The notes under the pieces: model-generated
Told to the model about the DNA's origin: nothing
What the model saw: only the letters and a program-made list of their open reading frames with translations
Databases searched by the model: none
Made by a program: the position numbers and the translations under genes
Shown here: one piece after another, positions 8,689-16,890 of the stretch
Layout: every line of letters begins with the position of its first letter
How positions within the stretch are numbered: position 1 is the stretch's first letter
Assembly: GCA_025350305.1 (NCBI GenBank)
Contig: JANXYC010000197.1
Span: 1 to 41,181 of the forward strand
Direction: 5' to 3'
DNA: 41,181 bases
Origin: Cyclobacteriaceae bacterium
Lineage (GTDB): Bacteria > Bacteroidota > Bacteroidia > Cytophagales > Cyclobacteriaceae

Positions 8689-10000
8689 TCTCCTACTGAT
8701 TGGGGCATGGCAGAGCAGCCTGGGACAGGCGGCAAAAGGCTTTGTGGCCGATAAGATCATTGCCAAGGTTGACAATTACATTGTTCTACGATCTGAACTG
8801 GAGGGGGCCTATCAGAATTATTTAGCCAATGGCGGAACCGCCTCCGAGGCGTCCAAGTGCGGGTTATTCAGTCAACTGGTTATTACCAAACTACTGGTAG
8901 CCAAGGCGGAGATCGACTCCGTCGTTGTGACTAATCTGGAGGTGGATAATAATACCGAGCAACGTATGAATATGATCCTTCAAAACTCGGGAAATTCACC
9001 TGAGCAATTGGAGCGGACGTACGGCAAGACATTGGAGCAAATCAGGTTTGAGCTGCGTGATCAGATCCGCGAACAAATGCTGAGTAACGAGATGCAGCGA
9101 AAAATTACCAAGGGCCTCAGTATTACACCTGCCGAAGTGAAACGATTTTTCAATAAAATACCAATCGATAGCCTTCCATTCTATTCAGCGGACGTCGAGG
9201 TTGGTGAAATCGTAAAGGTTGCAAAACCCAGCTCTTCGCAAATACTGGCAACCAAAAGACGCCTCAGTGAAATCCGCGATCGTATTCTGGCAGGCGAGAA
9301 TTTCAATGAACTGGCAAAGAAATATTCAGAAGACCCCAGCGCACAATATAACAACGGTGAGTACGGTTACGTAGGCCGTGGTGCCATGGTTCCCACGTAC
9401 GAGGCAATGGCTTTTAAGATCAAGGAAGGTGAAATTTCCCAGCCCTTTGAATCACCCTTTGGCTATCATATCATGCAGCTCATCGACCGCAGAGGGAACG
9501 AATATAACTCTCGTGGAATTTTGCTTACCGCAGTGCCCTCAAAAGACGACATTGTCCGCGCACAACAATTTCTTGACAGCCTCAGAAGAAAAATTGTGAA
9601 AGACAGCATCAAATTTGAGCAGGCAGCGAAGCAATTTTCAGACGATCAGAAATCAAAGGGATTTGGCGGTTTCTTTACTGATCAGGATGGAGGAATCCGG
9701 ATTTCGATTAAGGAGCTGGATCCCGTAGTGTACTTCACGATCGACAGCATGAAGGGAGGTACCATTAGCAAACCGATCACCTATCGTACCGATGATGGAA
9801 AAGATGCGGTTCGGATTTTATATTTCAAGAAACGTCTTTTGCCACACCAGGCCAACCTGAAGGAGGATTGGCACCGGATCCAGGCAGCCGCATTGGCGCA
9901 CAAAAAAGATAAAATGTTGGATAAGTGGTTCACGAAAGCGCGACAGGACGTGTTTATCAAACTTGATCCTGCCTACAAGAGTTGCAATATTTTAGAATAG
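8642..10000 (+). CDS. surA: SurA-like periplasmic peptidyl-prolyl isomerase
   Basis: The protein has about 452 residues in SurA order: a signal peptide ending SSLGQ, an N-terminal chaperone domain (DKIIAKVDNYIVLRSELE), parvulin domain 1 (about 180-285, with EDPSAQYNNGEYGYVGRG and SPFGYHIMQL), and a second, diverged parvulin repeat (about 290-390, KGFGGFFTDQDGG). It should escort unfolded outer-membrane proteins across the periplasm. Several starts are possible: TTG 8615 and ATG 8633, 8642 and 8648. I chose 8642 because GGAAG at 8628-8632 sits 9 nt upstream and the signal peptide then has normal length. It overlaps the upstream lipoprotein gene and closes the folding operon. Confidence 0.88.
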   Translation: MKMPLNRRILRYLISSLLLIGAWQSSLGQAAKGFVADKIIAKVDNYIVLRSELEGAYQNYLANGGTASEASKCGLFSQLVITKLLVAKAEIDSVVVTNLEVDNNTEQRMNMILQNSGNSPEQLERTYGKTLEQIRFELRDQIREQMLSNEMQRKITKGLSITPAEVKRFFNKIPIDSLPFYSADVEVGEIVKVAKPSSSQILATKRRLSEIRDRILAGENFNELAKKYSEDPSAQYNNGEYGYVGRGAMVPTYEAMAFKIKEGEISQPFESPFGYHIMQLIDRRGNEYNSRGILLTAVPSKDDIVRAQQFLDSLRRKIVKDSIKFEQAAKQFSDDQKSKGFGGFFTDQDGGIRISIKELDPVVYFTIDSMKGGTISKPITYRTDDGKDAVRILYFKKRLLPHQANLKEDWHRIQAAALAHKKDKMLDKWFTKARQDVFIKLDPAYKSCNILE

Positions 10001-10012
10001 CGATAATTATGA

Positions 10013-10028
10013 GAGTCGCCCGCGACTC
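10013..10028 (+). terminator. Perfect inverted repeat after surA-like gene, possible weak terminator
   Basis: The arms GAGTCGC (10013-10019) and GCGACTC (10022-10028) are exact complements separated by CC. The site lies 12 nt after the stop of the folding operon and before moxR. Only a short TTTT follows, at 10034-10037, so as an intrinsic terminator it would be weak. It could instead be a processing site or a protein-binding palindrome. Confidence 0.4.
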
Positions 10029-10065
10029 AGCTGGTTTTCAATCCCTACAGGTAACTTAACACCGA

Positions 10066-11037
10066 ATGCAAAAATTTTCCAATGATGTAGATGCCGCCAA
10101 AGCATTGGCTGAATCCTATAAAAAATTAAAAACGGAAATCGCACGTGTGATCATCGGGCAGGATGAAGTGGTCCGCCTGGTGCTTACGGGCATTTTCTGC
10201 CAAGGTCACTCACTATTGGTAGGTGTACCGGGTCTTGCAAAAACATTATTGGTACAGACCATAGCCAATGCGCTCGACCTGCAATTCAAACGTATTCAGT
10301 TTACACCCGATCTCATGCCGTCGGATATTGTAGGGGCGGAGACGATGGACAAAGAGCGCAATTTTCATTTTGTGAAGGGTCCGGTCTTTGCCAACATCGT
10401 GTTAGCGGATGAGATCAACCGTACACCCCCCAAGACCCAGGCTGCGTTGTTGGAATCCATGCAGGAATATGCCGTGACAATTGCCGGTCAACGCTATGAA
10501 TTGCCCCGGCCATTCTTTGTACTAGCCACGCAAAACCCAATCGAGCAGGAGGGTACCTACCCCTTACCGGAAGCCCAACTTGATCGTTTTATGTTCAATA
10601 TCTTCCTGGATTATCCTACCTACCAGCAAGAACTCGACATTGTGAAGATGACTACCGCAGATGATATAGCCTCTGTAAGCAAGGTATTATCAGCGGAAGA
10701 CATTCAGTATTTCCAGCACCTGGTACGACGCGTACCCATAGCTGATAATGTAGTGGAGTTTGCCGTGAAGCTTAGCCACCTTACACGTCCCGGTCGCAAT
10801 GGTTCGCCGATCGCCAATGATTATTTGGAATGGGGTGCCGGACCACGTGCTTCGCAATTCCTGGTGCTGGGCGCTAAATGCAATGCCTTGCTAAATGAAA
10901 AATACTCTCCGGACATTGAAGATATACAAGCCGTAGCCAGCGCTGTGTTACGTCATCGTATCGTCCGCAATTTTAAAGCGGAAGCAGAAGGTGTGACGGT
11001 AGATGGTATTATTGAAAAATTGGTAGCGGGGGTGTAA
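10066..11037 (+). CDS. moxR: MoxR family AAA+ ATPase
   Basis: The 323-residue protein is a full-length MoxR AAA_3 ATPase. The Walker A motif is GVPGLAKT (residues 53-60), Walker B is VLADEINRTPPKTQ (from about residue 111), and sensor regions include LATQNPIEQEGTYPLPEAQLDRF. A lid domain with HLTRPGRNGS and YLEWGAGPRASQFL follows. MoxR proteins are cytoplasmic chaperone-like ATPases that usually act with DUF58 and von Willebrand A proteins. None of these partners follows here: the next gene converges from the other strand. A separate unit is likely, as a palindrome and 65 nt separate it from surA. ATG 10066 is the only plausible start. Confidence 0.93.
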   Translation: MQKFSNDVDAAKALAESYKKLKTEIARVIIGQDEVVRLVLTGIFCQGHSLLVGVPGLAKTLLVQTIANALDLQFKRIQFTPDLMPSDIVGAETMDKERNFHFVKGPVFANIVLADEINRTPPKTQAALLESMQEYAVTIAGQRYELPRPFFVLATQNPIEQEGTYPLPEAQLDRFMFNIFLDYPTYQQELDIVKMTTADDIASVSKVLSAEDIQYFQHLVRRVPIADNVVEFAVKLSHLTRPGRNGSPIANDYLEWGAGPRASQFLVLGAKCNALLNEKYSPDIEDIQAVASAVLRHRIVRNFKAEAEGVTVDGIIEKLVAGV

Positions 11038-11043
11038 AAATAG

Positions 11044-11078
11044 AAAGTTTAAAGTTTAAAGTTCAAAGTTCAAAGTAG
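11044..11078 (+). repeat. Heptad tandem repeat, AAAGTTY units
   Basis: Four complete 7-nt units follow one another: AAAGTTT twice, then AAAGTTC twice, with a fifth partial AAAGTAG. The array starts 7 nt after the moxR stop codon. It is one half of an inverted pair with the array at 11090-11131. Confidence 0.85.
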
Positions 11079-11089
11079 AGCGTCCTAAT

Positions 11090-11131
11090 CTTTAGGCTTT
11101 CAGCTTTCAGCTTTAGGCTTTCAGCTTTCAG
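11090..11131 (+). repeat. Heptad tandem repeat, CTTTAGG/CTTTCAG units
   Basis: Six exact heptads occur in the order CTTTAGG, CTTTCAG, CTTTCAG, and the same trio again, so it is a duplicated 21-nt higher-order unit. The last unit abuts the stop codon of ccmF (11132-11134). Read on the minus strand the units become CTGAAAG/CCTAAAG, sharing the AAAG core of the first array. The two arrays can therefore pair imperfectly across a spacer of about 11 nt, between two converging genes. Confidence 0.85.
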
Positions 11132-13639
11132 CTATTCCCGGAATCTACGCATCATCGCCATGGTGAATCCAATCATTAATAGTCCTGTTCCCAGCCACAG
11201 CACGTTGATGTAAGGCTTTTCCATCGCTTTGATGATCACCCAATCTTTCTGCCGGCCGCCAAGGCCAAGGGTAAATTCAGCAGTATCCGGGTGGATGTTC
11301 AAAAGGGTTATTTTAACACCCAATTCGCCTACTTCAAAGGGAATGCGGCCCACTTCGCTCCGGTTCCTGATAAGAAACATGGGCTCGGCGTAGTAGCTTT
11401 GGTGCTCTCCATCAATCCGTATCCTGGCCTTTACCGCAACATCCTCATTTGACAAGGTCATCCCTGGAATTTTATCAATGCGATCCACCTGCTCCAGCAC
11501 GGCAACGTAATCATTAACAAAAAATTGCTTGCCTATTTTTACACGAACCTCCTCCATTTTACTCCATTCCGGTTCCGTCTCACGGTTCATGGATGATGAT
11601 ACGTGCGTATAAATATCACGGGTAATGCCACGACTGATATCAGGTGACGGGAGCATACCACCCATGGCGGGATTGATCTGGATGCGTGGAAAAAGAGAAG
11701 CAGCAATCTTTGCTCCACGGCGCAATTGAATTTCATAAAAAATATTCTCAGGATAAATCTCAAAAGTATCCCTGGCGTTGAAAAGCTTTTTATCCTTGAA
11801 AATAATTTCACGTTTGGCTACCACTTTATAAGGATCATCTGTTGGATCTACCTCGCTGCGTTTTACATAACCTGATTTGTGGCGGGGCTCCAGCCGTTCA
11901 CCCAAAAATTCGATATCATACCCGGCCATTGTGCGGGGCTCATTGATGAACAACAACAAATTATCGCGATTGAATTCGGTGCCTTGTTCCTTACTGTAAA
12001 GAAGGCCGGTATTGTTGAGTGACACTACTCTTGAATAACCGGCGGAAAACAGAATGCCAATCAGGACCAACCCCACACCAATATGCGCAATCGCCCCTCC
12101 GGAAAGGTTTGGATTGATTCGCCACACGCCTATCATCACGTTTACATTTGAAATGATGATAAAAAGTCCGGCAAAAATCAATGCGATATAAATGGGTTCC
12201 GGGCGGGCCACCGTCAGTATAATCGCAAACAGGATCAGCGTAATCAACAAGGGCAGCAGTAACGCTTGCTTGAGTTTTTGTTTGTCAATTTTTTTCCACC
12301 AGAAGAATTGCCCTGTACCCGAAAGCAGACCGATGGCAACGGCAAACCATAACTGAAATTTTGAATAGAACGCAATCTGGTTGGCAGGTGGTGCCAGGTT
12401 GGAATTCACTCCGAAGATCTCCAACACTTTATTATACACAGGTATTGATGTTGGCACCAACACCTGGAAACCCATCAGGCACAAGGTGGTGGCGCCCATG
12501 AAAATCCAGAACTCCTTTGAATATGTTGAAATTTCTTTATCCGAAGCCGGAATTTCTTTCCACCGCACGGCAACTAAGATAGTGGCTGCCAGGGTAAAGA
12601 ATAAAAGGCACAGAAGTAGTTGGCCAGAAAGTCCCAGATCGGTGAACGAGTGCACGGACGCATCACCGAGAATCCCGCTGCGGGTAAGGAACGTGGAATA
12701 CAAGATAAGAACAAACACTGCGATCACCAGGATAATAGAAAATTTGAGAGCCGTCTTACTGTTTTTGTACGTGATCATCGTATGCAAGGAAGCAATGAGT
12801 ATGAGCCAGGGAACATACACCGCATTCTCCACCGGATCCCAGTTCCAATAACCGCCAAAGCTCAGGGTTTCATATGCCCAGTAGCCACCCATGAGGATGC
12901 CCAAACCAAGAACTGCGGCGCCAAAGAGCGTCCACGGCAGGGCAGGTTTTATCCATTCTGTATATTTTTTTTGCCACAATCCGGCCATGCAAAAAGCGAA
13001 GGGCACGAGCGTCAAAGCGAAGCCAAGAAAAAGTGTGGGGGGATGGATAACCATCCAATAATTTTGAAGGAGCGGGTTCAATCCATTTCCATCTTTGGGA
13101 ATGAAATCCGGCTGGATTTTAAAGATAGGATCAGCCATCGCATCCCGCAGTAGTATGAACGGGGAGCTTCCGATCTTCAGACTAAGTCCCGGAATCACCA
13201 CGCCGAGAATCATGGACGCCAGAAACGTTTGAACCAGAGCGAATAGGGTCATCACCGGAGCTTCCCAGGTGCGATGTGTGAATATGAGAACAATGCCGAG
13301 GACAGCTTGCCAAAACATCCACAGCAAAAAGCTTCCTTCCTGGCCTTCCCAAAAACAGGACACCATGTACTGACCGGGAAGATGCAGTGATGAATGTGCG
13401 TATGCATAGTGGTATTCGAAATAGTGCTGGTAAATTATGGTGAAGAGAGAAGTGACGATGCCAAGCACGGTGATGGAATGGATGATAAATCCCGTACGTC
13501 CGTTGAGAATCCAATTTTGGCGAAGTGATAAATCTGCGCTAGCAGTTGCCCGCCAGTAACAAAATGAAGTCACAAGGGCGGAAACCAGTGAGGAGATGAC
13601 AAAAAGATGGCCGAGGTTGCCGATGAAATAATGAAACAT
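11132..13639 (-). CDS. ccmF: Cytochrome c maturation heme lyase subunit CcmF
   Basis: This is a polytopic membrane protein of about 835 residues, longer than the E. coli protein (about 650). It belongs to the heme-handling CcsA/CcmC/CcmF superfamily. The tryptophan-rich WWD segment is clear, with WAYETLSFGGYWNWDPVENA. Flanking it are the periplasmic histidine motifs IHPPTLFLGFA and TFLTRSGILGDASVHSF, expected to ligate heme. An upstream loop carries FWEGQEGSFLLW, and a periplasmic C-terminal domain precedes the last helix. Its role is to attach heme delivered by CcmE to apocytochromes. The start is ATG 13639 (MFHYFIGNLGH); a TTG at 13648 would add three residues. It is the last gene of the ccmBCDEF operon. 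Confidence 0.93.
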   Translation of the reverse strand: MFHYFIGNLGHLFVISSLVSALVTSFCYWRATASADLSLRQNWILNGRTGFIIHSITVLGIVTSLFTIIYQHYFEYHYAYAHSSLHLPGQYMVSCFWEGQEGSFLLWMFWQAVLGIVLIFTHRTWEAPVMTLFALVQTFLASMILGVVIPGLSLKIGSSPFILLRDAMADPIFKIQPDFIPKDGNGLNPLLQNYWMVIHPPTLFLGFALTLVPFAFCMAGLWQKKYTEWIKPALPWTLFGAAVLGLGILMGGYWAYETLSFGGYWNWDPVENAVYVPWLILIASLHTMITYKNSKTALKFSIILVIAVFVLILYSTFLTRSGILGDASVHSFTDLGLSGQLLLCLLFFTLAATILVAVRWKEIPASDKEISTYSKEFWIFMGATTLCLMGFQVLVPTSIPVYNKVLEIFGVNSNLAPPANQIAFYSKFQLWFAVAIGLLSGTGQFFWWKKIDKQKLKQALLLPLLITLILFAIILTVARPEPIYIALIFAGLFIIISNVNVMIGVWRINPNLSGGAIAHIGVGLVLIGILFSAGYSRVVSLNNTGLLYSKEQGTEFNRDNLLLFINEPRTMAGYDIEFLGERLEPRHKSGYVKRSEVDPTDDPYKVVAKREIIFKDKKLFNARDTFEIYPENIFYEIQLRRGAKIAASLFPRIQINPAMGGMLPSPDISRGITRDIYTHVSSSMNRETEPEWSKMEEVRVKIGKQFFVNDYVAVLEQVDRIDKIPGMTLSNEDVAVKARIRIDGEHQSYYAEPMFLIRNRSEVGRIPFEVGELGVKITLLNIHPDTAEFTLGLGGRQKDWVIIKAMEKPYINVLWLGTGLLMIGFTMAMMRRFRE

Positions 13640-13644
13640 AGGGT

Positions 13645-13666
13645 GCAAAAGTAATTATACTTTTGC
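13645..13666. repeat. Perfect palindrome at ccmE stop / ccmF start
   Basis: Arms GCAAAAGTA (13645-13653) and TACTTTTGC (13658-13666) are exact complements around ATTA. On the minus strand the palindrome contains the last codons and TAA of ccmE and ends 5 nt before the ccmF ATG. Each arm also reads TACTTTTG, a match to the -7 consensus, once per strand. It could be an RNA hairpin modulating ccmF translation, an internal promoter, or chance. Confidence 0.6.
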
Positions 13667-14065
13667 GTTAAGCTTTTTCTCCTGGTATTTGGAGGGACAC
13701 TTCAGCAGAATTTTGTCGGCAACAAAAAGATTGCCGCGGTAACCGCCGATGACTACAACTTTCTCTGAACGCGTGAAATCAGGAGGCATTGGTTCGTTGT
13801 AATAGACTTTCTGCTCTTTGTTATTTTCATCTAATAAAATAAACGAAAAGGAGAGATTGTCAGGACTTTTTTCGAGGCCGGTAATTTCGCCCTGCTGGTC
13901 TTTTTTTAGCGCACCTACAACATGAATGCTTGAGCTATTGCCAACGGTAGCCATTTGATAGGCCTGATCAAATGTGACGTACGAGCTCGCATCACCTGCT
14001 GTAGAGACGATAATGGCAATGGCGGAGGCAATGACCAAAATTGCGATGATGTGCGTTTTTTTCAT
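13655..14065 (-). CDS. ccmE: Periplasmic heme chaperone CcmE (CxxxY variant)
   Basis: The 136-residue protein has an N-terminal membrane anchor (about residues 5-22) and a periplasmic OB-fold domain. Motifs include SSIHVVGALKKD, LSFSFILLDENN, VVVIGGYRGNLFVADKILLKC and a short charged tail. In E. coli heme is bound covalently through His130 in HxxxY. Here the aligned motif is CPSKY, so Cys123 replaces the histidine while Tyr127 is kept. CxxxY CcmE proteins are known from some archaea and sulfate reducers. It receives heme from CcmABCD and passes it to CcmF. The stop lies within the palindrome before ccmF, 15 nt from the ccmF start. ATG 14065 gives the normal anchor. Confidence 0.9.
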   Translation of the reverse strand: MKKTHIIAILVIASAIAIIVSTAGDASSYVTFDQAYQMATVGNSSSIHVVGALKKDQQGEITGLEKSPDNLSFSFILLDENNKEQKVYYNEPMPPDFTRSEKVVVIGGYRGNLFVADKILLKCPSKYQEKKLNAKV

Positions 14066-14132
14066 AGTCAGGTCATTTCAAGACCTCAAATTTACAACCC
14101 AAAAGGATTCCATGATGAATTTTGTTTGGGTA

Positions 14133-14351
14133 TTAGGAACGCCGGTTTTCGTCGAGTTTTTTTTCCAAGCGGGTAGCTTTTCGGTCAATTAGTAGGAGGT
14201 AGGCAATTAATCCTATTAAAATAACGAGAAGGATGGCCACCACGACATAGATTTTGCCATCCGCCCGCATACGATCCGCCATTTCCACTTCCTGTGAATA
14301 AGCGGGGGAAGCAAGCAAAAGCGTCAATAAGAGATTACTTATTCTTTTCAT
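14133..14351 (-). CDS. ccmD: CcmD-like small membrane protein
   Basis: The 72-residue protein has a signal-like hydrophobic N-terminus (SNLLLTLLLASPAYS), a short periplasmic segment, one strong membrane helix (KIYVVVAILLVILIGLIAYLLLID), and a charged cytoplasmic tail. This matches the small CcmD family protein of Bacteroidota ccm operons. In other bacteria CcmD helps release holo-CcmE from the CcmC-CcmABCD complex. ATG 14351 overlaps the ccmC 3' end by 17 nt; longer in-frame extensions read through ccmC and are not supported. The assignment rests on topology and position between ccmC and ccmE. Confidence 0.8.
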   Translation of the reverse strand: MKRISNLLLTLLLASPAYSQEVEMADRMRADGKIYVVVAILLVILIGLIAYLLLIDRKATRLEKKLDENRRS

Positions 14352-15015
14352 ATTCAAGATCCAGGATTTTTTCTTCCGCCAGGCTAAGACGGATGCGCAC
14401 TGTAGCAATCCAGACACCCAATAAAATCCATCCCGCCACTGCGGGGTAAAAAACCTTTCGCATGTTATTGTCAAGGTCGTACCCATTGAAGCCAGGGTTT
14501 CCGCCACTACCAGGATGAATAGAGCTGGTGAGCCGTGGAAGAATGAAGATAAGTGGAATCATGGCAGCAAAGGCGAAGATATTATAGACAGCACTCAGGC
14601 GGGCCCGTTGTTCATGATTGTCTAAGGAGCCGCGAAGGACAAAGTAAGCCAGGTAGATCAGCGAAGCGACGGCGGCGCCATTTTGTTTGGGGTCGCCACT
14701 CCACGGTGAGCCCCAGGTGTAGTTGGCCCAGATCATGCCGGTGCCAATGCCCAGCATTCCAAAAATCAAACCTGTGTTGGCGAATTCCACGGATACAATG
14801 TCATCATCCCGATCAGGCTTTCTCAGGTATCGAATAGCATACAGGGCCGACACGGTAAACATCAAGGTCATCCCAAACCACATCGGGACATGAAAATATA
14901 AGGCACGTATGGTTTCATTGAGGATGGGAAGCCTGGGCACATTCATGAGAAACCCTCCCACCAAGGTGTAGAGCAGGAGCATGACCGACAAAATTTTCCA
15001 CCAGGATTTTTTCAT
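14335..15015 (-). CDS. ccmC: Heme exporter / heme handling protein CcmC
   Basis: The 226-residue protein has six predicted membrane helices. The WWD-type motif reads WANYTWGSPWSGDPKQNGA, the CcmC variant. The first conserved histidine is in YFHVPMWFG and the second in the loop SSIHPGSGG. It ligates heme on the periplasmic side and promotes its covalent attachment to CcmE. It follows ccmB by 21 nt and overlaps ccmD by 17 nt. ATG 15015 gives a standard N-terminus (MKKSWWKILSVMLLLYTLV). Confidence 0.92.
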   Translation of the reverse strand: MKKSWWKILSVMLLLYTLVGGFLMNVPRLPILNETIRALYFHVPMWFGMTLMFTVSALYAIRYLRKPDRDDDIVSVEFANTGLIFGMLGIGTGMIWANYTWGSPWSGDPKQNGAAVASLIYLAYFVLRGSLDNHEQRARLSAVYNIFAFAAMIPLIFILPRLTSSIHPGSGGNPGFNGYDLDNNMRKVFYPAVAGWILLGVWIATVRIRLSLAEEKILDLEYEKNK

Positions 15016-15036
15016 GCAAGGAGCTGGGCGCGTTCT

Positions 15037-15690
15037 TTAGCTTCGCCAAATATAGGGGAAGAGCAAATAGGAAACGGCGGCGACCAGTAGATTTATAGCC
15101 CCTAATGTGAGTAACTCATCCAGACTGGCCGACCGGTCCAACCCATCGATGCAGTTTTTGGTGACTTTAATGGACATCAGAAGAATACCAATGATAACAG
15201 GAAAACTTAGGATGGCCATCACGATACTTCCATTGTTGGTTTTGGATGCGATGGCGGAAAGTATGGACAGGGATGCGGAGAAACCGAAGGAAGCCAATAC
15301 CAGCGTTAGAAAGAAAAGAGGAGCATCCTGGATGGGATTGTTAAGCAACGCGGAAAAAAATAAAAAACCCGTACAACAGACTCCAACACACAAGAAGAAT
15401 CCATAAATAATTTTAGAAATAATTATTTCAGCAGGATCCGCCAGGCTGTATAAATAAATACCAGTGCTCGATTTCTCCAGCATAAAACTTTTGGCGATTG
15501 CATTTACTACAGTAGCAAGGAGAGCCATCCAAAACAAGGCACTCCAAACCCGCGGCACGCTGGCTACATTTTGAGAACCAAGCGTGAGATAGTTTATAAA
15601 AACCAGGCATACCAGGTATAAAAACAGACTGATGACGACGGATCTTTTTCGTATTTCTAATCGAAGTTGCAGAAGAAATAATTCTTTCAC
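15037..15690 (-). CDS. ccmB: Heme exporter ABC permease CcmB
   Basis: The 217-residue protein has six membrane helices and the CcmB pattern: an N-terminal cytoplasmic helix (LFLLQLRLEIRKRS), then SALFWMALLATVVNAIAKSF, a cytoplasmic loop with STGIYLYSLADPAEIIISKIIYG, and the C-terminal helix pair. It is the membrane subunit of the CcmAB transporter that powers release of holo-CcmE. The ATPase gene ccmA is not adjacent: upstream lies a divergent polysaccharide gene. The start is GTG 15690, the first codon that yields the usual N-terminal amphipathic segment. It is the first gene of the ccmBCDEF operon. Confidence 0.88.
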   Translation of the reverse strand: MKELFLLQLRLEIRKRSVVISLFLYLVCLVFINYLTLGSQNVASVPRVWSALFWMALLATVVNAIAKSFMLEKSSTGIYLYSLADPAEIIISKIIYGFFLCVGVCCTGFLFFSALLNNPIQDAPLFFLTLVLASFGFSASLSILSAIASKTNNGSIVMAILSFPVIIGILLMSIKVTKNCIDGLDRSASLDELLTLGAINLLVAAVSYLLFPYIWRS

Positions 15691-15815
15691 GAAATATGTT
15701 GAGTTGATCGTTTGCGAATAGATTTTATTAATATGAACATTCCTCGAAGCGGATTGTGTGTTTCGGTTAGAGCGATTACCCGAATGATTTTTAGTAACGG
15801 GACTGCGAAAATAAA

Positions 15816-15823
15816 TACTTTTG
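15816..15823 (+). promoter_or_regulatory. Candidate -7 element (TACTTTTG) for the polysaccharide operon
   Basis: TACTTTTG matches TAnnTTTG and lies 39 nt before the epimerase ATG at 15863, giving a leader of about 33 nt. The -33 region has only T-rich sequence near 15788-15792, not a proper TTTG. It sits in the 172-nt divergent region between ccmB and the first polysaccharide gene. It also argues against the in-frame TTG at 15821, which overlaps the element. Confidence 0.4.
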
Positions 15824-15862
15824 CAACTACTTTACTGTTCAAACGCGATTTTTAGCAAAAAA

Positions 15863-16888
15863 ATGACTTTTCATACCCCCGTCCTGGTAAGCGGAGCAGC
15901 CGGTTTTATCGGTTTTCATCTCTCCAAAAAATTGCTGGAGATTGGTTGCGAGGTGGTGGGTCTTGATAACATGAATGATTATTATGATGTGCGATTAAAA
16001 CAAGACAGGCTCAAGGTTTTACAATCCGCTTCCGGCTTCCGTTTTTTTCAAATTGATTTAACGGATAAGACATCGCTCGACGAGCTATTTAAGAAATCTG
16101 CTTTCAAGACCGTAATCAATTTAGCAGCGCAGGCAGGCGTTCGGTACTCACTTACGAATCCTTACGCATATTTAGACAGTAACCTGACGGGTTTCTTACA
16201 TGTGCTGGAGGCCTGTCGCCATTTTCCACCTGACCATTTGATCTATGCATCATCAAGTTCTGTATATGGTGCAAATAAGAAGATGCCATTTTCAGTTCAT
16301 GACAATGTTGATCATCCTCTGGCGCTGTATGCCGCCTCGAAGAAAGCGAACGAATTAATGGCACATGCCTATTCAAATTTATATCATTTGCCCACCACCG
16401 GGCTGCGCTTTTTTACAGTCTATGGCCCTTACGGTCGTCCCGATATGGCTTTATTTCTTTTTACAAAGGCAATTTTAGAAGGTAGGCCGATTGACGTTTA
16501 CAATTTTGGTAAAATGAAACGTGATTTTACTTATGTAGATGATATTGTCGAGGGTATCATTAAGCTTATTCCCCATCCCCCGGCCGAAAATGGAAACTGG
16601 AATTCTCAACAACCCGATCCTGCTACCAGTTTTGCTCCATATCAGATTTTTAATATTGGTAACAACAAACCCATTGAATTGTTGCATTTTATTGAAGTGC
16701 TTGAAGAGAAGTTAGGCAAAAAAGCCATTAAGAATTTTTTACCTCTTCAGGAAGGAGATGTTCCAGAAACGTATGCTGACATCTCTGAGTTAGAGAAAAA
16801 AACTGGCTTTGCACCTTCTACCTCGATCGAGGTGGGGGTTGAAAAATTTGTTAACTGGTATTTCGCGTATTACAAAATCAAAAAATAA
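15863..16888 (+). CDS. NAD-dependent epimerase, UDP-glucuronate 4-epimerase-like
   Basis: The 341-residue protein belongs to the extended short-chain dehydrogenase family. The NAD-binding motif is SGAAGFIG at the N-terminus. The catalytic pair is Tyr156/Lys160 in YAASKK, with the upstream serine in YASSSSVYG. Features of the UDP-glucuronate 4-epimerase group (LpsL/Gae) are [31 protein letters not shown] and [16 protein letters not shown]. It likely interconverts UDP-glucuronate and UDP-galacturonate, though with a UDP-HexNAc dehydrogenase next door an N-acetylated uronate is possible. ATG 15863 is preferred over TTG 15821. It opens the nucleotide-sugar operon; the next gene follows after 2 nt. 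Confidence 0.85.
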   Translation: MTFHTPVLVSGAAGFIGFHLSKKLLEIGCEVVGLDNMNDYYDVRLKQDRLKVLQSASGFRFFQIDLTDKTSLDELFKKSAFKTVINLAAQAGVRYSLTNPYAYLDSNLTGFLHVLEACRHFPPDHLIYASSSSVYGANKKMPFSVHDNVDHPLALYAASKKANELMAHAYSNLYHLPTTGLRFFTVYGPYGRPDMALFLFTKAILEGRPIDVYNFGKMKRDFTYVDDIVEGIIKLIPHPPAENGNWNSQQPDPATSFAPYQIFNIGNNKPIELLHFIEVLEEKLGKKAIKNFLPLQEGDVPETYADISELEKKTGFAPSTSIEVGVEKFVNWYFAYYKIKK

Positions 16889-16890
16889 TA

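Noticed and set aside
12381..13153. Plus-strand open frames of 156 and 177 codons inside ccmF
   Set aside because: Antisense shadows of a well-supported 835-residue CcmF; low-complexity composition and no motifs.
14352..14507. N-terminal extension of the CcmD-like protein to 124 residues
   Set aside because: The added segment is ccmC read in another frame; ATG 14351 gives the expected small protein with a signal-like start.
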